Assembly (NCBI RefSeq): GCF_036373705.1
Contig: NC_089866.1
Coordinates: forward strand, 5,382,001-5,446,000
DNA: 64,000 nucleotides
Source of the DNA: Amia ocellicauda
Taxonomy: Eukaryota; Chordata; Actinopteri; Amiiformes; Amiidae
Direction of reading: 5' to 3'
Below the pieces are notes generated by a model that was not told where the DNA came from, ran no database searches, and saw only the letters and a list, made by a program, of their open reading frames with translations. Below, in pieces: positions 14,066 to 26,319 of this stretch; positions within the stretch are counted from its first letter, which is position 1, and each line of letters opens with the position of its first letter. Position numbers and translations under genes: made by a program.

Positions 14066-14720
14066 GTTTGAAGAGCGTTTCAGCTCTGGGCAGAGTGCTG
14101 TCTTGATGGACACACTGTCCTCCACAGGACCGTTACTCGAAACAGCCGCCTGCAGGGTTACTGCATCACTTACTCCAAGAAAGGCAAGCGTGGCAACAAG
14201 CTGTTCTGGGAATCGATTCCCCACAGAAGCATCCTGAACAGGGTGCAGCCTCGTCCCTCTGCCGACTCCCCGTCCTCTGAGGAGTGCCATCGTCCATGGA
14301 GGAGCACAGAGGCCAGGGGGACGGGGGTGACTGTCAGATCACGAATCCACAGGGCCATCCTGGCACTGCAGCCCCGGAGGAGGCTCTGCTTCGTGTGGCC
14401 CTGTGACTCCACGGTCAATGCAGAGGGACAGTGTTGATCAGTGCTATCACAGGTGTGTCTGTCTCAGCGTCGTGTGTCGTCCTGTGGAGGAGAGACGGCT
14501 GGAGGGGGGCTGTACACCGAACACTGCCCTCATGCCTGACCTGAAACGGAGATACTGCAGCCTGGCCAGGGCAGCCCCCCAGCACGAGCGAGTGTGGAGG
14601 GGTACCTACAGGTCTACTACTCTGGCATAAACCCCAAGGACAGCTTCTCCACTGGGGGGTTGCAGGAGATTGTGTAGGAGAAGAACGTCACTGAGATTTA
14701 AGGGAATCAACAGCTTGACC
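14066..14720 (+). pseudogene. Gene-like low-copy repeat, copy 1 (unidentified)
   Basis: About 570 bp is nearly identical to 59890-60440. In one frame it reads a 118-residue stretch including LQGYCITYSKKGKRGNKLFW. In another frame, after an acceptor-like CCTCCACAG, it reads DRYSKQPPAGLLHHLLQE. Further on it reads GYLQVYYSGINPKDSFSTGG and then stops. No single frame stays open throughout and the plausible pieces lie in different frames, so this looks like a decayed, possibly once spliced, gene carried in a repeat. A polyadenylation-like AATAAA lies near 14949. The parent gene was not recognised. Confidence 0.4.
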
Positions 14721-15469
14721 TACTACGAAACTCTGACCACGATTATTCACCCGAACTCTGAAGTGAACAAACCACTTGAAAAAACACTGAACAATGTTGT
14801 ACCTTCACTGTAACTCTGTATGTCAGTTACTGAATCAGCTTTTAACATTGGAAGATGTACTCTGTTAACACAGGCCACTGAAACCAACAAGTCAAGCACA
14901 CAAAATGCTACTACAGGGTCTTTACCACCAGGCACTGCCCAGAGTCTAAATAAAGTTCATATTTGAACCAACCTACATACCGAAAACACTGAGCATTGAC
15001 AGTGTTCAACATAAAAAATATATACAAGTAAATGTTATTTATCCCTTTCTTACTCATCATCTATGCAATGTCCATTCCCTGCAATCTCATATTATAAACT
15101 TTCGTACCAATTTACAAAATTGCACTATCAATATCACCCAAAAGACTCTAAATTGACTTACTTCATCTCATTTTCCCATTACCACAACTTATTCAGTAAA
15201 ATGGTATTCAGTAAAATCTCAGTTTAAAACAAACTAAAAATGTATCCTTTTAAAGTATATTTGCTCTCTATTCTGTTAAACTGCTTTTATACAGTGTAGG
15301 CCCTATCATTTAACAACGATTCTAGTTATTATTAATATTTGCGTTTTACAATGCAGATCTTATTCTTTCTGTTTCTTTATTATTTTTCCGTTTCTTCTTG
15401 TTTCTGACCAGTTTTTGTAAACGCATCTCCTACAGTTTTTCAGCCATCAAGATGACACTTTGCACACTT

Positions 15470-16130
15470 TTTGTACTATATCTTAAATGTATGCTGTTGC
15501 TTTTGGTGCTGATTGGTGATCTAGATTCTCTTGGGGCCCCCAAGGACCCCAAAACATTTGACAGCTAATAACTACTGAAAGGTTACTTTTAGAGTTACAC
15601 TTACAATTGAACAATAAGAAAACATAGATTGTTTCTAAATATATAATTAAGTCTGACCTTTGACCTTCTCAGTCAGATACTGTATGATGGTTACATTAGA
15701 ATGTGTCTTCGGATATTGAACATCTCATTACTCCTTCCAGGATGCAATATGACTATGGAACATTGATAGGAACTCATGCTTGAAGTTTCCATAAATGCAG
15801 TCTGTTTTATGATCAGAGCAATGCATCATGGTATATCACCAATAGAAAACAATCTTTGACAGCTTATAATGCCTTGCAGGTAGCAGAAACATTGAAGGTC
15901 ACTATAGAACACCCATAGGAAACCATATGGGCTCTATCCATGCATGTCCTTCAACTTCACCTCTGACCTCTCTATCAGAGTCAAATGTGATTTTCTTGCA
16001 TTTCAGGCTTACAGTTTGAAAAGCCTTCACAGTCATCGTATATCATGTCATAAGGGGCCAAATGTGTTCTTGTGAAAAAATGTTAGATCTTTTACCCTTC
16101 CTTTAGGGTTCAAAGGTCAATTAAAAGCAG
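15470..16130 (+). repeat. Low-copy repeat family, copy A
   Basis: Shares a long, roughly 80% similar core with 27862-28440 (copy B) and 59636-59881 (copy C). Landmarks in order are TTTTGGTGCTGAT, a GGGGCCCCCAAGGACC block, GAGCAATGCATCATGG, and a GGGTTCAAAGGTCAAT block near the end. Copy A contains about 150 bp absent from B and C, after the AAGGACC block. There are no long open frames beyond the short signal-peptide-like reading seen in B and C. Confidence 0.7.
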
Positions 16131-16164
16131 TTTGCCTTATAACTGCTTTCAGATGGAAGACAAA

Positions 16165-16760
16165 GTCATATAGATGGGTCCAGGGTCACGCTCCGGCCAA
16201 ACCCTGTGTTCCTCCGGAAAGTGCTATCCTTGTTCCATGTGAGCAGGCCGTGAGAGTTGATGGCTTTTCATCCTCCTCCATACACTTCGGAGGAGGAGAC
16301 TCAGCTGCACCTGCTATGCCCTGTATGGTCCATCAGGTGCTACATTGATCGCACTAAAGTCTGTCGCCGCTCGGACCCACTGTTTGTGTCCTATGCAGCG
16401 CGGACACAGGACCAGGTGCTTTCAAAGGAGAGCCACTCGCACTAGCTTGCAGACGCATTTACCATGGCCCACGAATCGACTGGCGCCCTGGTGCCTGAAC
16501 ACCTGGTGGCACACTCAACTCAAGGTGAAGTCTCATCTTGGGCCCTTTTTCAGGGTGCCCCCTTGGCAGACATTTGTCCGGATGTGAGCTGGGCTTGCCG
16601 CACACCTTTGTTTGGTTCTACAGGTTAGATGTGACAGGACCGCCCCCCACGATGGGGATTCCGGTGTTAGCTTCAGTTGAGTCACAGTAGCCAATGCAAG
16701 AGGCGCTGCTTTGAAAGCACGTGGCACGGTGTTCGCACTCCATTGGACAAAAGCAGTTAG
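16165..16760 (+). mobile_element. DIRS1-like retrotransposon fragment: tyrosine recombinase C-terminal part
   Basis: The plus-strand translation reads VTLRPNPVFLRKVLSLFHVS, then CPVWSIRCYIDRTKVCRRSD and LFVSYAARTQDQVLSKESHSH, then VRFYRLDVTGP-like sequence near 16620. These are characteristic of the tyrosine recombinase of fish DIRS elements, which use it in place of a DDE integrase. Frameshifts and stops break the frame. The first 140 bp recur in reverse complement at about 16825-16960 and 18627-18760. Confidence 0.8.
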
Positions 16761-16799
16761 TCCGAATGGCGACAGTCTCTATTGCAATCAATGTTGGCC

Positions 16800-17450
16800 C
16801 GCAAAGGGCATAGCAGGTGCAGCTAAGTCTCCTCCTCCGAAGTGTATGGAGGAGGATGAAAAGCCATCAACTCTCACGGCCTGCTCACATGGAACAAGGA
16901 TAGCACTTTCCGGAGGAACACAGGGTTTGGCCAGAGTGTGACCCTGGACCTATCTCCAGAGAAACGCACACATGAAGATTGTACGTAGAGGGCATGAAGC
17001 TCGTTAGTGCTATTAGCAGATGTAATTATCACTTGGAAAGTGCATCAAGTTGCTATGCCGGTAGGGAACGGGCGCGAGGAGGATGTAGCCTGTGCGCACC
17101 CTTCAGGAACTGCAAAGCCAGAAAGTGTAGCCCAGCGTTCCGGGCTGGTCTCGGACGGAGTGCCATAGTGGGCAATGAGTGTATTCTTCTGAAGTGGAGA
17201 GGTCCACATCTGCCCTGCTGAAGCGGTTTCCACAGCAGCTGCCAGTTGGTGGAGGCGCCGCCTTGAGGCTGAGGGCCCAACGAGGTGGATTGCCTTGATG
17301 GAGCGGAGCCAAGGCTATGCTCCCAATAGCAACTGGCTGGCCAGGCAGCAAAGCCTAGAAGAGCGGAGACCTCCTTGCCTGTTGTTTGTCCAGACTAACA
17401 CGTCTGTCCCATAGGACTTGCAGGAAATGTCGGAGTCCGAGGAACACCGT
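16800..17450 (-). mobile_element. DIRS1-like fragment: RNase H and recombinase N-terminal region, minus strand
   Basis: The minus-strand translation includes RQGGLRSSRLCCLASQLLLG (RNase H tail) and EEYTHCPLWHSVRD (start of the recombinase region, compare DLFASEESTHCPLWF in intact elements). Recombinase core sequence follows toward 16800. It is frame-broken. It lies head to head with the fragment ending near 16760, producing an inverted repeat. Confidence 0.75.
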
Positions 17451-17900
17451 TCAGAGGCCCCATTGCCTATCCGAGAGATAGGGGCGGCAGCTGACCTGTT
17501 GGTGATTGCCATGCGCCATGGTGCGCGTGCCACAGATCACTCCCTGGCAGCCTTAGTGGCGGCACGCCATCAACTTTGGCTCTCCCAGACGAGGTGGGTC
17601 CAGGATGCGGACAAGGACAGCTTGATGGATGCGCCCATATCCCCCCGGTTTCACATTTGGCCACTCCATTGACACGATACTGAACCACTCTATCAAGCAG
17701 AGAAAACACCCACAGCAGCTGGCACAAGCTTACCCCCATGCCTTGGTACTGGCTCAGCCTTGTAGGCATGAGGCCTTTGCAGATGTGCTTTCACGTGCAA
17801 AAGATGTATCCATGCTGCGATCGAGCACGCCACATGGCTGTCACTGAGGCATGCTGGTGGGGGCTCCGGTGGTGGCGGAGCCCTCCCAATCTAACCCTCG
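17450..17900 (+). mobile_element. DIRS1-like fragment: gag-like region
   Basis: The plus-strand reading PIREIGAAADLLVIAMRHGA...SLAALVAARHQLWLSQTRW...DSLMDAPISP resembles the first ORF (gag-like) of DIRS1 elements. It is truncated at both ends and out of its normal place before the RT. Confidence 0.6.
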
Positions 17901-17924
17901 GTGTACCCCTTGGGCCTATTATCT

Positions 17925-18590
17925 ACTAAGTGGTTCTGACGACAGACGCCTCCAACGGGGTGCAGACGAAGAGTCCGAGGATGTTGGACGGTGCCTGCCA
18001 GGGCCCTCTATATCAATGCTCTGGAACTCTGAGCGGTGTTCCTCAGACTCCGACATTTCCTGTAAGTCCTTTGGGACAGACGCATGCTAGTCCGGACAGA
18101 CAACACAGTGGTGGTTGCCTACATCAACAGGCAAGGAGGTCTCCGCTCGTCCAGGCTTTGCTGCCTGGCTAGCCAGATGGTATTGTGGGCACAACCTCGG
18201 ATCCACTCCATCAAAGCAGTCCACCTCCCTCATTCTCAAGGCAGCACCTCCACCCACTGGTGATACAGCAGCTGTGGAAACCGCTTCAGCAGGGCAAACG
18301 TGGACCTCTCCGCTTCAGAAGCATACACTCATTGCCCAGTATGGCACTCCGTCCGAGACCAGCCTGGAACGCTGGGTTACACTTTCTGGCTTTGCAGTTC
18401 CTGAAGGGTGCACACAGGCTACATCCTCCTCGTGCCCGTTCCCTACCAGCATAGCAACTTGACACACTTTCCAAGGCCCCAATTGTGCTATCCTCGTTCC
18501 ATGTGAGAAGGCTGTGAGAGTTGATGGCTTTTCATCCTCCTCCCCTCTCTTCGTCGGAGGAGACTTAACTGCACCTGCTTTGTCCTGATG
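17925..18590 (+). mobile_element. DIRS1-like fragment: RNase H to recombinase N-terminus
   Basis: Begins with a VVLTTDASNG motif (RNase H start), reads a TDNTVVVAYINRQGGLRSS-like segment, then the linker region with EKHTLIAQYGT. It ends at a second partial copy of the recombinase segment seen at 16.2 kb. Several frameshifts are present, so it is inactive. Confidence 0.75.
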
Positions 18591-18599
18591 GCCCGCACA

Positions 18600-19200
18600 G
18601 GGCATAGCAGGTGCAGCTAAGTCTCCTCCTCCGAAGTGTATGGAGGAGGATGAAAAGCCATCAACTCTCACGGCCTGCTCACATGGAACAAGGATAGCAC
18701 TTTCCGGAGGAACACAGGGTTTGGCCGGAGCGTGACCCTGGACCTATCTCCAGAGAAACGCACACATGAAGATTGTACGTAGAGGGCATGAAGCTCGTTA
18801 GCGCGATTAGCAGATGTAATTGCCAAAAGAAACGCAGTCTTCAGCGACACTACCTTGAGGTCAGCTAATTGCAGTGGCTCAATTGGGGCCTTGGAAAGTG
18901 TGTCAAGTTGCTATGCTGGTAGGGAACGGGCACGAGGAGGATGTAGCCTGTGCGCACCCTTCAGGAACTGCAAAGCCAGAAAGTATAACCCAGCGTTCCA
19001 GGTTGGTCTCGGACGGAGTGCCATAGTGGGCAATGAGTGTATGCTTCTGAAGCGGAGAGGTCCACATCTGCCCTGCTGAAGTGGTTTCCACAGCTGCTGT
19101 ATCACCAGTGGGTGGAAGTGTCGCCCTAAGGCTGAGGGCCTGAGTAGGTGGAGTGCCTTGATGGAGCGGAGCCAAGGCTGTGCCCCCAATAGCATCTGGC
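18600..19200 (-). mobile_element. DIRS1-like fragment: tyrosine recombinase, minus strand
   Basis: A minus-strand open stretch at 18668-18850 reads SLKTAFLLAITSANRANELH then RVTLRPNPVFLRKVL, the recombinase catalytic-domain start. The segment to 19200 carries the upstream linker region. It is the best preserved recombinase piece in the cluster, but it ends at a stop after about 60 residues. Confidence 0.8.
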
Positions 19201-19209
19201 TGCGGAGAC

Positions 19210-20130
19210 CTCCTTGTCTGGACTAGCATGTGTCTGTCCCATAGGACATGTTGGAATCCAAGGAACACCACTCAGAGTTACAGTGTTGGTGTGGAGGGCC
19301 CTGGTGGGCACCGTCCAACATCCTTGGACTCTTCGTCCGCCACAGACTGCACCCCGCTTGGAGGCGTCTCTCGTCAAAACCACTCGATGAACAATCGGTC
19401 CAAGATGCACACCGAGGTATAGATTGAGAGTGCCCTCCAGCAGGCCAGAGTGACTGTCACCTGGCATGCTCGAATTGCATCTACAAGGGCCTCATCCTGA
19501 GGAGGCTGAACGACAGGGTTTGCAACACAGCCATGAGGAAACCCAGCAGTCTCTGGCAAAGGGATACCCTGACACGGCCTCTCAAACGGAAGAGGGAGAG
19601 GCAAGAGTGTATAGAGGCAACCCTCTCTGGTGTCATGGCTGTCTGAGGAACTGTGCCTTCTGCGTCGGTGAGACGGCTCTTCCCTCGGTTGACCCGGAGG
19701 CCCAACTCAAGGACGCGGTCTAGGATCAAAGCCGTGTGGTTCTGAACCTGCTCCCTGGAATGAGAATTGAGGACATGGAGGCCCTGACATCGCAATGTGA
19801 CCACTATGGCTGCCAGGGTACGCGTGGCGTGACAGTTTCACCTATCGGACAGGTGGCGGGACCTCTTGTGTGGCAGTCCGAGGGTAGTGGCCACCGGGCA
19901 AAGCGGGGCCAAAACACACTAGGACACGTGTCCAGAGAAGAGCGAAACAGGAGAGCGACATCACCAACAGTCACAGCCGTGGCCTGTAGTGCAGATGCAA
20001 GCCGGTGGAGCAGCCTCTCACGCAGGCGAGATCTCCAAGACAGAGCTGTGGCTACAGCCGGGCCTCGGAATTGCAGTCCCTTGTTCCTGCCCTTGCTAGC
20101 GGATAGTCTACTCACTACGTTTTTTAACAA
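19210..20130 (-). mobile_element. DIRS1-like fragment: reverse transcriptase and RNase H, minus strand
   Basis: Minus-strand frames read HTALILDRVLELGLRVNRGK and PERVASIHSCLSLFRLRGRV, hallmarks of the DIRS reverse transcriptase thumb and connection region. They are followed toward lower coordinates by VVLTRDASKRGAVCGG (RNase H). Frame breaks separate them. Its edge lies about 110 bp beyond the DRC3 stop codon at 20240, so the insertion probably occupies the DRC3 3' UTR. Confidence 0.8.
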
Positions 20131-20621
20131 TGAAATAAGCAGAGACTATCAATACAGAACAAAATGAAAAAGGAGCCTGTAACTGAGGCGCAGCCGGAAA
20201 GCCGTAACAGAGAGAGAGAGTCAGCTGGTTCTCTAATGTTTAGGCGATGTAGGTGTGAATCTCTGCAATGCGCTTGCAGTTTCGATTCACCTCGTTGCTC
20301 TGGATCTGGGGACACAGGAACATGTTTGTTTTAGACCTTTCTGGCGCATAAATGAGGCAAAGGGGGGCACGTCTTCAAGCTTTGCGTACAGCACTGCAGT
20401 CTTGTCTTGGGGTTCTAGTTATCTGCAACTGGAAAACAACTGACTTCCTTTTTATCCTTGTCTCTTCTCAGACACTAAATCTGCACAGCAGAAAATATCT
20501 GGTCAAGTGTCTCTGCAGAGCTCGGTTGTCTATTCTCAGAGGAGATCATGTTTGCATTGTGTTGCTGGACAACACAAAAGCTCCCACAATAAAGGCCCCA
20601 GGCCAGCCTGATCTCCGTTAG

Positions 20622-23115
20622 CCCTTTTCCACCTGCATATCTGAGCCGCGCCAGAACCAGGCTGGAGCGGCGCGGCTCGTTACCCACTGGCAATTTTGTC
20701 GAGCCGAACCAGGCCGTGAATTTTCGGCCCATCTCCTTAACTAGTGCTGGCCCGGGGCCGAGCCAGGCCGGGGGAGGAGTTAACTGAACCCGTGTAAAAC
20801 TAAAATAAAATACCTGTATTTTATTTGACAACGTCTAAAGTGAGAGACACTATGTATCACGTAACGTACCTTCATGTGCTTCAAACATAACCATACTTGT
20901 CAAAGTTTGTAATGTTACCAATAAAAGATGCAGACATATTAAGTAACATTAACAATATAATATTCACATTAAGCCCTGCATACAAGCCATGTTTAGGGTG
21001 GCCTATTGCACTTACAAGATTATTATTATTATTGTTATTATCCAACCATCAATATCAACTTCACATTATGCCCAATAATTAAACATTAAAGTGCGTTCAA
21101 CCTTAAGCACAACACACACTTGGCTACACAAGCATATGTCAGTCAATTAACTGGTGAATTTTGGCAATTAAGCAATTTCTACATTAAGCGTAGACTCTCC
21201 TGTTAAAAGCTAATGTTTATTTTCACAATGTTAAATATAGATCGATATATTTATACATAATTATTATATAATTTGATGGTTTCAGTACATGCTGGAATAC
21301 TACATATTATCGGGGTTTGGTGACTACCTAATCGATCCTATAGCCTAACAAATATACATTAAATAAAATCGTTATGGTCTTTCATATGTTGTTTTTGTCG
21401 GATTTGAGAATATATTTTAATGTATGTTTTAGCAGCTTCACTATTACAGTTTGGTAGCCAGGCCAGTTGGTTTTGACATCCATTTAGTTAAAAAAAAAAT
21501 AACCCGAGTTACAGTGAGGGAAAAAAGTATTTGATCCTCTGCTGATTTTGTACGTTTGCTCACTGACAAAGAAATGATCAGTCTATAATTTTAATGGTAG
21601 GTGTATTTTAACAGTGAGAGCCAGAATAACAACAAAACAATCCAGAAAAACGCATTTCAAGAAAGTTATAAATTGATTTGCATGTTAATGAGGGAAATAA
21701 GTATTTGACCCCTTCGACTTAGTACTTGGTGGCAAAACCCTTGTTGGCAATCACAGAGGTCAGACGTTTCTTGTAGTTGGCCACCAGGTTTGCACACATC
21801 TCAGGAGGGATTTTGTCCCACTCCTCTTTGCAGATCCTCTCCAAGTCATTAAGGTTTTGAGGCTGACGTTTGACAACTCGAACCTTCAGCTCCCTCCACA
21901 GATTTCCTATGGGATTAAGGTCTGGAGACTGGCTAGGCCACTCCAGGACCTTAATGTGCTTCTTCTTGAGCCACTCCTTTGTTGCCTTGGCTGTGTGTTT
22001 TGGGTCATTGTCATGCTGGAATACCCATCCATGACCCATTTTCAATGCCCTGGCTGAGGGAAGGAGGTTCTCACCCAAGATTTGACGGTACATGGCCCCG
22101 TCCATCGTCCCTTTGATGCGGTGCAGTTGCCCTGTCCCCTTAGCAGAAAAACACTTTCACCCAGTTCTCCTCTGAATCATTCACATGTTCATTGGCAAAC
22201 TTCAGACGGGCCTGTACATGTGCTTTCTTGAGCAGGGGGACCTTGCGGGCGCTGCAGGATTTCAGTCCTTCACGGCGTAGTGTGTTACCAATTGTTTTCT
22301 TGGTGACTATGGTCCCAGCTGTCTTGAGATCATTAACAAGATCCTCCCGTGTAGTTCTGGGCTGATTCCTCACCGTTCTCATGATCATTGAAACTCCATG
22401 AGGTGAGATCTTGCATGGAGCCCCAGACCGAGGGAGACTGACAGTTATTTTGTGTTTCTTCCATCTGCGAATAATCGCACCAACTGTTGTCATCCTTCTC
22501 ACCAAGCTGCTTGGCGATGGTCTTGTAGCCCATTCCAGCTTGTGTAGGTCTACAATCTTGTCCCTGACATCCTTGGACAGCTCTTTGGTCTTGGCCATGG
22601 TGGAGAGTTTGGAATCTGATTGATTGATTGCTTCTGTGGACAGGTGTCTTTTATACAGGTAACGAGCTGAGATTAGGAGCAGTCCCTTTAAGAGAGTGCT
22701 CCTAATCTCAGCTCGTTACCTGTATAAAAGACACCTTGGAGCCAGAAATCTTGCTGATTGATAGGGGATCAAATACTTATTTCCCTCATTAACATGCAAA
22801 TCAATTTATAACTTTTTTGAAATGCGTTTTCCTGGATTTTTTTGTTGTTATTCTGTCGCTCACTGTTAAAATACACCTACCATTAAAATTATAGACTGAT
22901 CATTTCTTTGTCAGTGGGCAAACGTACAAAATCAGCAGGGGATCAAATACTTTTTTCCCTCACTGTATCTGAAAAACCCGACTATCTTTCAGCGTCAGGC
23001 ACGCAACTCTCGATCTCCACAGCGTGTGACGTCATTTACCTCGGCTCGGGTACTGCAGTAGATACACGCCAGACCCGTGCCAGGCCAGCTCGGCTTGTGC
23101 GCCAGTGGAAAAGGG
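20622..23115. mobile_element. hAT-like DNA element with nested Tc1
   Basis: Ends carry an 11-bp terminal inverted repeat, CCCTTTTCCAC at 20622-20632 and its complement at 23105-23115. GC-rich subterminal sequence with repeated GAGCCGxxCCAGGC-type motifs lies inside both ends. No transposase was seen outside the nested Tc1. No clear target-site duplication was found, so the superfamily is uncertain. Confidence 0.6.
21512..22965 (-). mobile_element. Tc1/mariner element, internally deleted
   Basis: Terminal repeats begin CAGTGAGGGAAAAAAGTATT and end with the complement, flanked by TA duplications at 21510-21511 and 22966-22967. The terminal repeats extend about 200 bp. The minus-strand transposase is in two parts. 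22140-22598 holds the helix-turn-helix DNA-binding half. 21719-22105 holds the C-terminal half with [15 protein letters not shown]. Sequence between AGAAAAACAC and TTTCACCCAGTT is missing compared with related fish elements and includes the first catalytic Asp. The catalytic Glu is also changed (NPIG where NPIE is expected). It is therefore inactive. An internal hairpin of about 45-bp arms lies at 22648-22735. Confidence 0.9.
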
Positions 23116-25046
23116 GCATGTGACTGGGAGCCTGTTAGCTCCTGGCTTTGCACGGGGCCCTGACTCAGGGCAGCCTCAGGCCATTTATCCCATTGTGATT
23201 CTCTGTTCTCGGTTTGCCATTTATTGACCAATGACCCCTCTTGAAGGTCACACGTGAATCTACAATATTGTTCTGTATGCATGGCTTTACCTTCTCCATC
23301 ATTGTAGAGCTCCATGTTGTGATCCTGGTCACTAGTTCATCTTCCCGTTGGTCGATCTTCAGCAGGTGTGTGTCATGGGATGCACTGACTGCGCTGATGA
23401 CGGTGTCTTTATCCACCAGCAGCTGTGGTGGAAAGCAGAGGACAATCGTATGATCAGCTAAATTAATAACAATAAAGACCTTGATCACGGTTTTCTTGAT
23501 AGGGCATATCAATGACGTGTCAATCAACAGCTTCTCTAAGTCATCAGCTTTGTTCAGGACTGGAAAGAGACGCCAAGTCTGATACAGAGGATAGGATGCA
23601 TCTATCAGAAACGACACTGCAACAGTGAAATGAGGGACAGAATAAGCTAAGCCTGTTTAAGTTGTATTGGAGTATGTTTGACTCTAGTCTTTTAGGGCTG
23701 CAGGTTGCTTTTTAATCCCCTAAAACTTCAATTTCCAATTCTTATGCAAGCCCTTGAGTAATGACAATTTCATTGAGGCTGATAGAGGGCACGGGAGGAG
23801 CAGTGCAAGGCAGGCTGATAAGATGGGGGCAGGAGTGGCGATGCCAGGGGTGGACGACGGGTCACAGGGGAGCCCGGGTACTGACCATAAGGGTATCGTC
23901 AGGCATGTCCTCCAGCAGTTCATGTTTGGCCACCTTCGCCAGGGTTCCCAAGGCGATCTCCAGCAGCTTCTCGTGGTGGTGGTTCTCCAGGTCTCGGCAC
24001 TGGGCGAATGTGAACTACCAATAAGGAAGAGTGGACACAAGAAGGACTGCGGACCTAGAAAGCCCCAACACCACCACCACCGTCAACCACATTCACCAAA
24101 AGCAGTCAAATTCAGGACCGGCCAGTCAGTCTCGGTGCAGGTCTTTAGGAAGCAACCAAACAATGAATGGGCTGTTTTTGCCGAGATCCTGCATGTAAAA
24201 GGATGTGAAACACTTTTCCATTAACTCCACACTGCACATTTCCCCAGCCCAGCCCTTCCCTGAAGAAACAGATGCGAGAAAGGATATATGTCCTGCACGG
24301 TCTCAGTGAACCCGGACACCATGTCAGAGATGTTCCGTTCAAAGTCCTTGGTGATGTCCTGAAACACAAACACAGAGCAGTGAGTGAGTCGGTGAGGTTT
24401 GTGTCTATAGCCAGAAATGGAACACAGCTGTACTGCAAGTATCTCTACATCCCATTACAGTCACCATGAAATACACCCCATCATTTCTGGCCCGTCCTCC
24501 CTAGCGCCCAATCGTATCTGTACTGAACCAGCTGTCTGTTCGTGCACCTCCCCCCTCACCTCCAGTTGGTTGACCAGCTGAAGCTCCAGGGTCATGAGGC
24601 TGTCGTGCAGCTCCTCCACGCACTTTGCCGGCCGCACCTCCAGCAGCTTTGGATCGGTCATCTGGTGCAGCTTGCTGAACATCTGGGCAACACCAGAGGG
24701 GAAACGTCACAGCAAGGGGTACACAGGGGGTACACACAAGTCTTGGCAGGTTTTAGAGGCCACCCTTTAAACCAGTGGTGCCCAAACAATGTCCTGCAGA
24801 GCTCCTATCCAGAAAGTGTTGTCAGTCACCCTAAATCGCTCATTCAACAGAGTGGGACTACATGGAAGTTATTGATCAATTAACCAATTAACTTATTTAA
24901 TTAAGGGAATTCTGGTCGGAGGGCTGAAAAGGGTAGTTAATTTCCTTCATTCCAAATCTCTACATAATGCATCTGTGAAATGTAATTTCATTTCAGTGAA
25001 ATGGTTCCATGTTAAGAAATTGAGAATTAAAGGTGACATAAAACCT

Positions 25047-25206
25047 GCTGCTATTGTACCCTTGAGCGAGGCACTGTACTAAGATTGCTCCAGTACACCC
25101 CCAGCTGTATGAATGTGTAATTGTATGTAAAACAAATGTCATATATTGTAACAATTGTAAGTCACCCTGGATAAGGGTGTCTGCTGATAAATGTAATACT
25201 AAATAG
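25047..25206 (+). repeat. SINE with L2-like tail, 5' truncated
   Basis: Reads TTGTACCCTTGAGCGAGGCAC, then ATTGCTCCAGTA and the tail AAGTCACCCTGGATAAGGGTGTCTGC. The same family is complete at 27677-27861 on the other strand. It lies in a DRC3 intron. Confidence 0.7.
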
Positions 25207-26319
25207 CTGGGCAGTGTGGGCACACAAATAGCAGGTGACACTATATGATTCAGAAGTTTATTTTATTGCTCTGGGTTGTCTGGGTTCGATAACTAGTGAT
25301 TCCACAGAAGAGGAGGTGCTCCAATCCAAACTGAGGGGTTCTGTTAAAGTGTGTGTGTTCCTGCCCTCCACAGTCTCTCCCCCCTCACACACCTCTCGCC
25401 TCTCCTTCTCGAAAGCATTCAGTCTCTGCGCTGCCCTCTCCTGGTTGTCGCTCACGGCCTCGCTCACGCAGTCGAAGAAGGTGCTGGCCTCGGCCTCCCT
25501 CCTCTCGTGCTGCTCCAGCCCCAACGTGAACACCTGCCGACACAGTGCTACAAACTGGCTGCTGTAGGTGAGCCGTGGTTAAGGAGAGTCACTGAACCTT
25601 GAATCGTACTTAATCAGAATGAAAGGTGCTCCTTGTTCTGCTGAATTGTAACCCATTTCTGTGTGTTTGTGTTTGTACTGCAGTTACAAACTACAAGGAA
25701 CATATTTCTGACAGGCTAAGCTACACTTGGAAAAACCCTCCAAAATATTCATTACTTTTGCAAGTACTGAGTGGATTTTCCTTTTTTAATTTGACACGAG
25801 ATCAATACAATACTTTGCCTAAATATTTGCATCATTAATGCAGTCGCACCAAGACAATCAATCGTGTCCAAGGCAAACACACACAGCTCATGTAAACAGT
25901 AGGCCTTCACCACACAAGGCACACAAAACGTCTCCTTACACCATTTTACAATTTGGCCTATGGCTTATTCCTGAGATTCCAGTGGTATCTTATGAATACA
26001 CCAGTGGTGCAGCTATGGTCGGCGTGCTTTCACTAACCGTGTAACCGTGTTTAATTGCCTGTAAGGCCTTAGTGTGTTTTTGTTTTGGGGCCTGACTGCA
26101 CTGTGTATGGGAAGGGGAAATGTATGGAAGGATATGATTCCAGTAGCTGGGCCACTCCAGGTAGGTTGGCCAGCTTGGCGGCCTCTGTGTCTTCATCATA
26201 CATGCTGTCAAATAGGGACCGATCATTCAGGAACTCCACATATGCGGCCTGTTACAGAAAGAACCACAGCAACCATCAGACAGTGTTATCAGCAGCAGCA
26301 GTAGAAGTCACAATAGTGT

